From the NCBI GenBank assembly GCA_015493625.1, contig WGCT01000161.1, positions 1-9,940 on the forward strand: a stretch of 9,940 nucleotides of DNA, written 5' to 3'. The position numbers and the translations under genes were made by a program. How positions within the stretch are numbered: the stretch's first letter is position 1; the number at the start of each line of letters is the position of its first letter. Positions 7,481 to 9,940 of this stretch are shown piece by piece. Below the pieces are notes generated by a model, which saw only the letters and a program-made list of their open reading frames with translations, searched no databases and was not told the origin of the DNA. Origin of the DNA: Draconibacterium sp. (GTDB lineage Bacteria; Bacteroidota; Bacteroidia; Bacteroidales; Prolixibacteraceae).

Positions 7481-8527
7481 ATGAAAAATAGAAAAATCTT
7501 TCGTGTACTTTTTGTTACAATGGTTAGTTTATTACTATTAACTCAATGTGCTAACAAACCAAAAATTGATTTGAAGCAAAATATAGGCGAAAAGAAAGTT
7601 GATGTATTCATCGACGGCAAACTTTTTACCTCGTACATCTATCCCAACACGATTAAAAAACCTGTGTTGTGGCCACTTATGTCTCCTGCCGGAAATATGC
7701 TTACACGTAGTTTCCCGTTGGCAAATAAACCCGGCGACCGTACCGACCATCCGCATCATGTTGGTGTTTGGTTAAACTACGGAAATGTTAACGGGTTCGA
7801 TTTTTGGAACAATTCCGAAGCAATAGCACCCGAAAAAAGAGATGGTTATGGAACAATCTATCATCAGTCGGTTGATAAAATTAAAAGTGGAAACGGAAAA
7901 GCAACATTGATTACTTCATCGGTTTGGAAATCGCCCGATGGTGAAACAATGTTGAAAGAGCATACTGAATTCGATTTTAGTGCAACCAAGAAATTACGAA
8001 TAATAGACCGCACAACAACTCTAAAAGCAGTTATCGATGAGGTGAAATTTACAGATAACAAAGAGGGAATGTTTGGTTTAAGAGTGGCTAGGGAATTGGA
8101 ACTGCCAAGCGATAAACCTCAAAAACTAATGGACTCGCACGGAGTTGTTACTAAGGTTGAGAAAATGGATAACACGCTTGTAAAAGGAAATTACAGAAGT
8201 GCCGATGGCGTTGAAGGGATAAAGGTTTGGGGAACTCGTGGTCGCTGGATGGAACTGTTTAGTGAAATAAAAGGAGAGCCTGTGGCAATTGTAATTATCG
8301 ATAATCCTAAAAATGTTGGCTACCCAACTTATTGGCATGCACGAGGATATGGCCTGTTTGCAGCAAATCCTCTTGGCCAGAAAATATTTACTAAAGGCAA
8401 AAAAGAGCTTAACTTTAGGTTGAAAAAAGGCGAGTCAGTTACTTTTAAATACCGGCTTGTTGTTGCGGGGAAAAAACTGACCGATGCAGAAATCAATAAA
8501 CTGGCCGATGAATATGCAAAAATGTAA
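7481..8527 (+). CDS. DUF6807 (PmoA-like) family protein, probable lipoprotein
   Basis: A 348-residue exported protein of the DUF6807 family, which databases have often labelled 'PmoA family' although it is not a methane monooxygenase subunit. Recognition rests on PVLWPLMSPAGNMLTRSFPL (61-80), DHPHHVGVWLNYGNVNG (89-105) with the His90-Pro-His92-His93 cluster, and the late YWHARGYGLFAANPLGQKIF segment. The fold is expected to be beta-rich, and the histidines could bind metal or sugar, but no reaction is established to my knowledge. The N-terminus is basic and then hydrophobic, with Cys23 in LLLTQCAN as a lipobox candidate; Gln at -1 is unusual, so a plain signal peptide is possible. The residues after Cys23 (ANKPK) do not resemble the acidic Bacteroidetes surface-export signal. 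It starts 24 bases after the oxidoreductase stop. Annotating it as methane oxidation would be wrong. Confidence 0.82.
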   Translation: MKNRKIFRVLFVTMVSLLLLTQCANKPKIDLKQNIGEKKVDVFIDGKLFTSYIYPNTIKKPVLWPLMSPAGNMLTRSFPLANKPGDRTDHPHHVGVWLNYGNVNGFDFWNNSEAIAPEKRDGYGTIYHQSVDKIKSGNGKATLITSSVWKSPDGETMLKEHTEFDFSATKKLRIIDRTTTLKAVIDEVKFTDNKEGMFGLRVARELELPSDKPQKLMDSHGVVTKVEKMDNTLVKGNYRSADGVEGIKVWGTRGRWMELFSEIKGEPVAIVIIDNPKNVGYPTYWHARGYGLFAANPLGQKIFTKGKKELNFRLKKGESVTFKYRLVVAGKKLTDAEINKLADEYAKM

Positions 8528-8548
8528 CGTATTACAATATTTATTAGA

Positions 8549-9430
8549 ATGAAAAACAGTACACGCCGGAGTTTTATACAAAAGAGCGTTATTGCAGGGG
8601 CAGGATTATCGTTACTTCATCCTGTTTCGGGAATGGCAGCCTCTGATAAAACAAAAATGAGGTTTGGATTAGTAACCTATCTTTGGGGAAAAGACTGGGA
8701 TTTGCCCACATTAATAGCCAATTGCGAAGAAACGGGGTTGCTGGGAGTGGAACTAAGAACACACCATGCACACGGTGTTGAAACGAACCTTTCGGCCGGT
8801 GAGCGTGCAGAGGTGAAAAAACGGTTTGCCGACAGCCCCGTTACTTGTGTGGGCTACGGTTCAAATTTCGAATTTCATAGTGCCGATCCGGCTGTTGTTC
8901 GAAAGAATATTGAAGAGACAAAAGCGTATATAAAACTATGTAACGATATTGGAGCTACCGGAATTAAAGTAAAACCAAACGGATTACCATCTGAAGTTCC
9001 AAAAGAAAAAACCATTGCGCAAATTGCGAAATCGCTTGATGAAGTGGGAAAATTTGCAAGCGATTATGGCCAGCTTATTCGGGTTGAAGTGCATGGAAAA
9101 CTAACGCAGCAAATTCCAAATATTAAAGCGATATTTGAGCAGGTTACCGAACCAAATGTCAAAATATGCTGGAATTCAAACGACCAGGATTTACTGCCTC
9201 CCGGACTTGAAGCTAATTTTAATTCAGTAAAAAAATGGTTTGGCGACACTGTTCACGTACGCGAATTAAATATTGGTAATTATCCATACCAGCAGCTTAT
9301 GAATTTATTTAACAACATAAATTATAGTGGATGGATTTTACTGGAAGCACGAACAAAACCGGTTAACAGAGTTGTGGCAATGAAAGAACAACTCGAGGTT
9401 TTTAATAAAATGGTTGGCAGGTCGTATTAG
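8549..9430 (+). CDS. Tat-exported sugar isomerase/epimerase-like TIM-barrel protein
   Basis: A 293-residue protein of the xylose isomerase-like TIM-barrel (AP endonuclease 2) superfamily. The N-terminus has a twin-arginine motif variant, STRRSFIQKS (4-13), followed by a hydrophobic stretch and a probable cleavage region near SGMAA (27-31), so it should work in the periplasm like the first gene of the operon. Barrel strands are visible as MRFGLVTYLWG (37-47), GVELRTHH (66-73), GIKVKPNG (138-145), IRVEVHGK (177-184), VKICWNSND (204-212), VHVRELNIG (235-243) and WILLEART (262-269). Likely metal or acid-base residues are Glu180, His236 and Glu266; the position that is usually an Asp is Asn209 here. 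It could be an epimerase, isomerase or lyase on an oxidised sugar. The gap from the preceding stop is 21 bases. Confidence 0.83.
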   Translation: MKNSTRRSFIQKSVIAGAGLSLLHPVSGMAASDKTKMRFGLVTYLWGKDWDLPTLIANCEETGLLGVELRTHHAHGVETNLSAGERAEVKKRFADSPVTCVGYGSNFEFHSADPAVVRKNIEETKAYIKLCNDIGATGIKVKPNGLPSEVPKEKTIAQIAKSLDEVGKFASDYGQLIRVEVHGKLTQQIPNIKAIFEQVTEPNVKICWNSNDQDLLPPGLEANFNSVKKWFGDTVHVRELNIGNYPYQQLMNLFNNINYSGWILLEARTKPVNRVVAMKEQLEVFNKMVGRSY

Positions 9431-9622
9431 TTTTAAGCCGGTACCAAATTGCACAAAAAACATATTTCACAGGGCAAATCCCTTATTGCTTATCGTTAGT
9501 TTTATCGATAGCCATGAACTGTTATACTGTGAAATAGAGAACTGCTTACGGCATTTTAGAAGGAGATGCAGGAATTGCACTTAACCCAATAATACCAACC
9601 TAAGTTTACAAAATAATTATAT
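9431..9622. other. Intergenic stretch with no intact gene, containing a long-loop inverted repeat
   Basis: All three + frames are short or carry several stops, and the only minus-strand frame here is a shadow. A perfect 10-bp inverted repeat, TATTTCACAG (9463-9472) and CTGTGAAATA (9527-9536), encloses 54 bases. No T tract follows, so it is a poor terminator, and no target-site duplication flanks it, so I do not call a mobile element. A near-ideal Shine-Dalgarno AGAAGGAG overlaps the ATG at 9566, which opens only an eight-codon frame. A frame open at 9538-9600 reads AYGILEGDAGIALNPIIPT, somewhat protein-like, and could be a remnant of the broken gene downstream. Confidence 0.4.
9463..9536. repeat. 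10-bp perfect inverted repeat with a 54-base spacer
   Basis: The arms TATTTCACAG and CTGTGAAATA pair perfectly over 10 bases. The spacer is long for a protein operator or a terminator. It could be the end of the sugar operon transcript, a small non-autonomous element remnant, or chance. Nothing else in the window resembles these arms. Confidence 0.45.
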
Positions 9623-9940
9623 TTGAAAAAACGAAGAAAAAATAAAACGAAGAATAAGGCTGTTAATATCCTCGATCCATTGGGACAAAGACTCCCTTTG
9701 TAAGTTGGAGAAAAGACTCGTTTAATCACCTGTCTGGCCAATTGGAACAAGCAGGATCCATCGGTGGTGGTACCAAAGGCGATAAAAGCCGGCATCGGGC
9801 TTTACGGTTTTACTAAACCGGGGGAGAATTCATTACTGCCACCTATTGATAAATATCTTACATCGGCTGTTGACAGCTTGCATGGAGATGATAAAAATAT
9901 TGCTGTTTTAGCACGTGTTTTTAATGAATTGCCATTGGAC
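9623..9940 (+). pseudogene. Interrupted coding sequence of unknown family, continuing past the window end
   Basis: From 9704 to the window edge the frame is open for 79 codons and is clearly protein-like, with segments EKTRLITCLANWNKQDPS, VVVPKAIKAGIGLYGF, TKPGENSLLPPIDKYL and DDKNIAVLARVFNELPLD. Directly upstream in the same frame, 26 codons (9623-9700, ending NILDPLGQRLPL) also look coding but finish at a TAA (9701-9703). Before that come more stops, and no ATG in this frame precedes the open part. The natural reading is a gene with a nonsense mutation and perhaps a degraded 5' end. A sequencing or assembly error, or an unusual downstream start, are alternatives. A TATATTTG matching the Bacteroidetes -7 box lies at 9618-9625, but there is no good -33 partner. 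I do not recognise the family. Its position next to a sugar operon suggests a carbohydrate-related protein, but that is only inference. Confidence 0.42.

Noticed and set aside
7481..8527. Methane monooxygenase subunit, as suggested by the 'PmoA family' name
   Set aside because: The protein is an exported soluble DUF6807 protein without the membrane helices of PmoA, and no pmoB or pmoC is nearby.
9558..9592. A strong Shine-Dalgarno sequence and ATG at 9566 as a small gene
   Set aside because: The frame has only eight codons and the Shine-Dalgarno overlaps the ATG, so spacing is wrong; Bacteroidetes also rarely use strong Shine-Dalgarno sites.
9556..9795. A 79-codon minus-strand frame at the right end
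   Set aside because: It is antisense to the protein-like + frame at 9704-9940, and its Phe-rich translation mirrors the A-rich stretch; treated as a shadow.

Overview
The window looks like Bacteroidota DNA, probably class Bacteroidia. Marinilabiliales/Prolixibacteraceae-like is only a guess. The support is an intact six-subunit Na+-NQR operon of the Bacteroidetes type, AT-rich short intergenic gaps with almost no Shine-Dalgarno sequences, and a downstream group of exported sugar-active proteins of a kind common in that phylum. All confident genes lie on the + strand.

Region 1 (1-141) is an AT-rich upstream region with no gene. Region 2 (142-5941) is nqrA-nqrB-nqrC-nqrD-nqrE-nqrF, complete and in the standard order, with gaps of 3 to 23 bases, so almost certainly one transcription unit. 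Together the six products form the membrane NADH:quinone oxidoreductase that couples NADH oxidation to Na+ export. The key cofactor sites can be read directly: the four 2Fe-2S cysteines, the FAD motif and the NADH motifs of NqrF; the covalent-FMN threonines of NqrB and NqrC; and the paired membrane cysteines of NqrD and NqrE. A good rho-independent terminator follows nqrF (about 5966-6004).

Region 3 (6119-9430) is a separate three-gene operon: a Tat-exported Gfo/Idh/MocA-family oxidoreductase, a probable lipoprotein of the PmoA-like DUF6807 family, and a Tat-exported sugar isomerase/epimerase-like TIM-barrel protein. The gaps are 24 and 21 bases. The simplest reading is a periplasmic carbohydrate oxidation/isomerisation module; the substrate cannot be told from sequence.

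Region 4 (9431-9940) has no intact gene. Its last 80 codons encode protein-like sequence running off the window end, but the frame is interrupted by a TAA at 9701-9703 and no credible start is visible, so it is probably a degraded or disrupted gene. A 10-bp inverted repeat with a long loop lies just upstream. I see no RNA genes, CRISPR arrays, insertion sequences or phage genes. I found no convincing undescribed system; the best leads are the exported sugar module and the broken gene at the right end.
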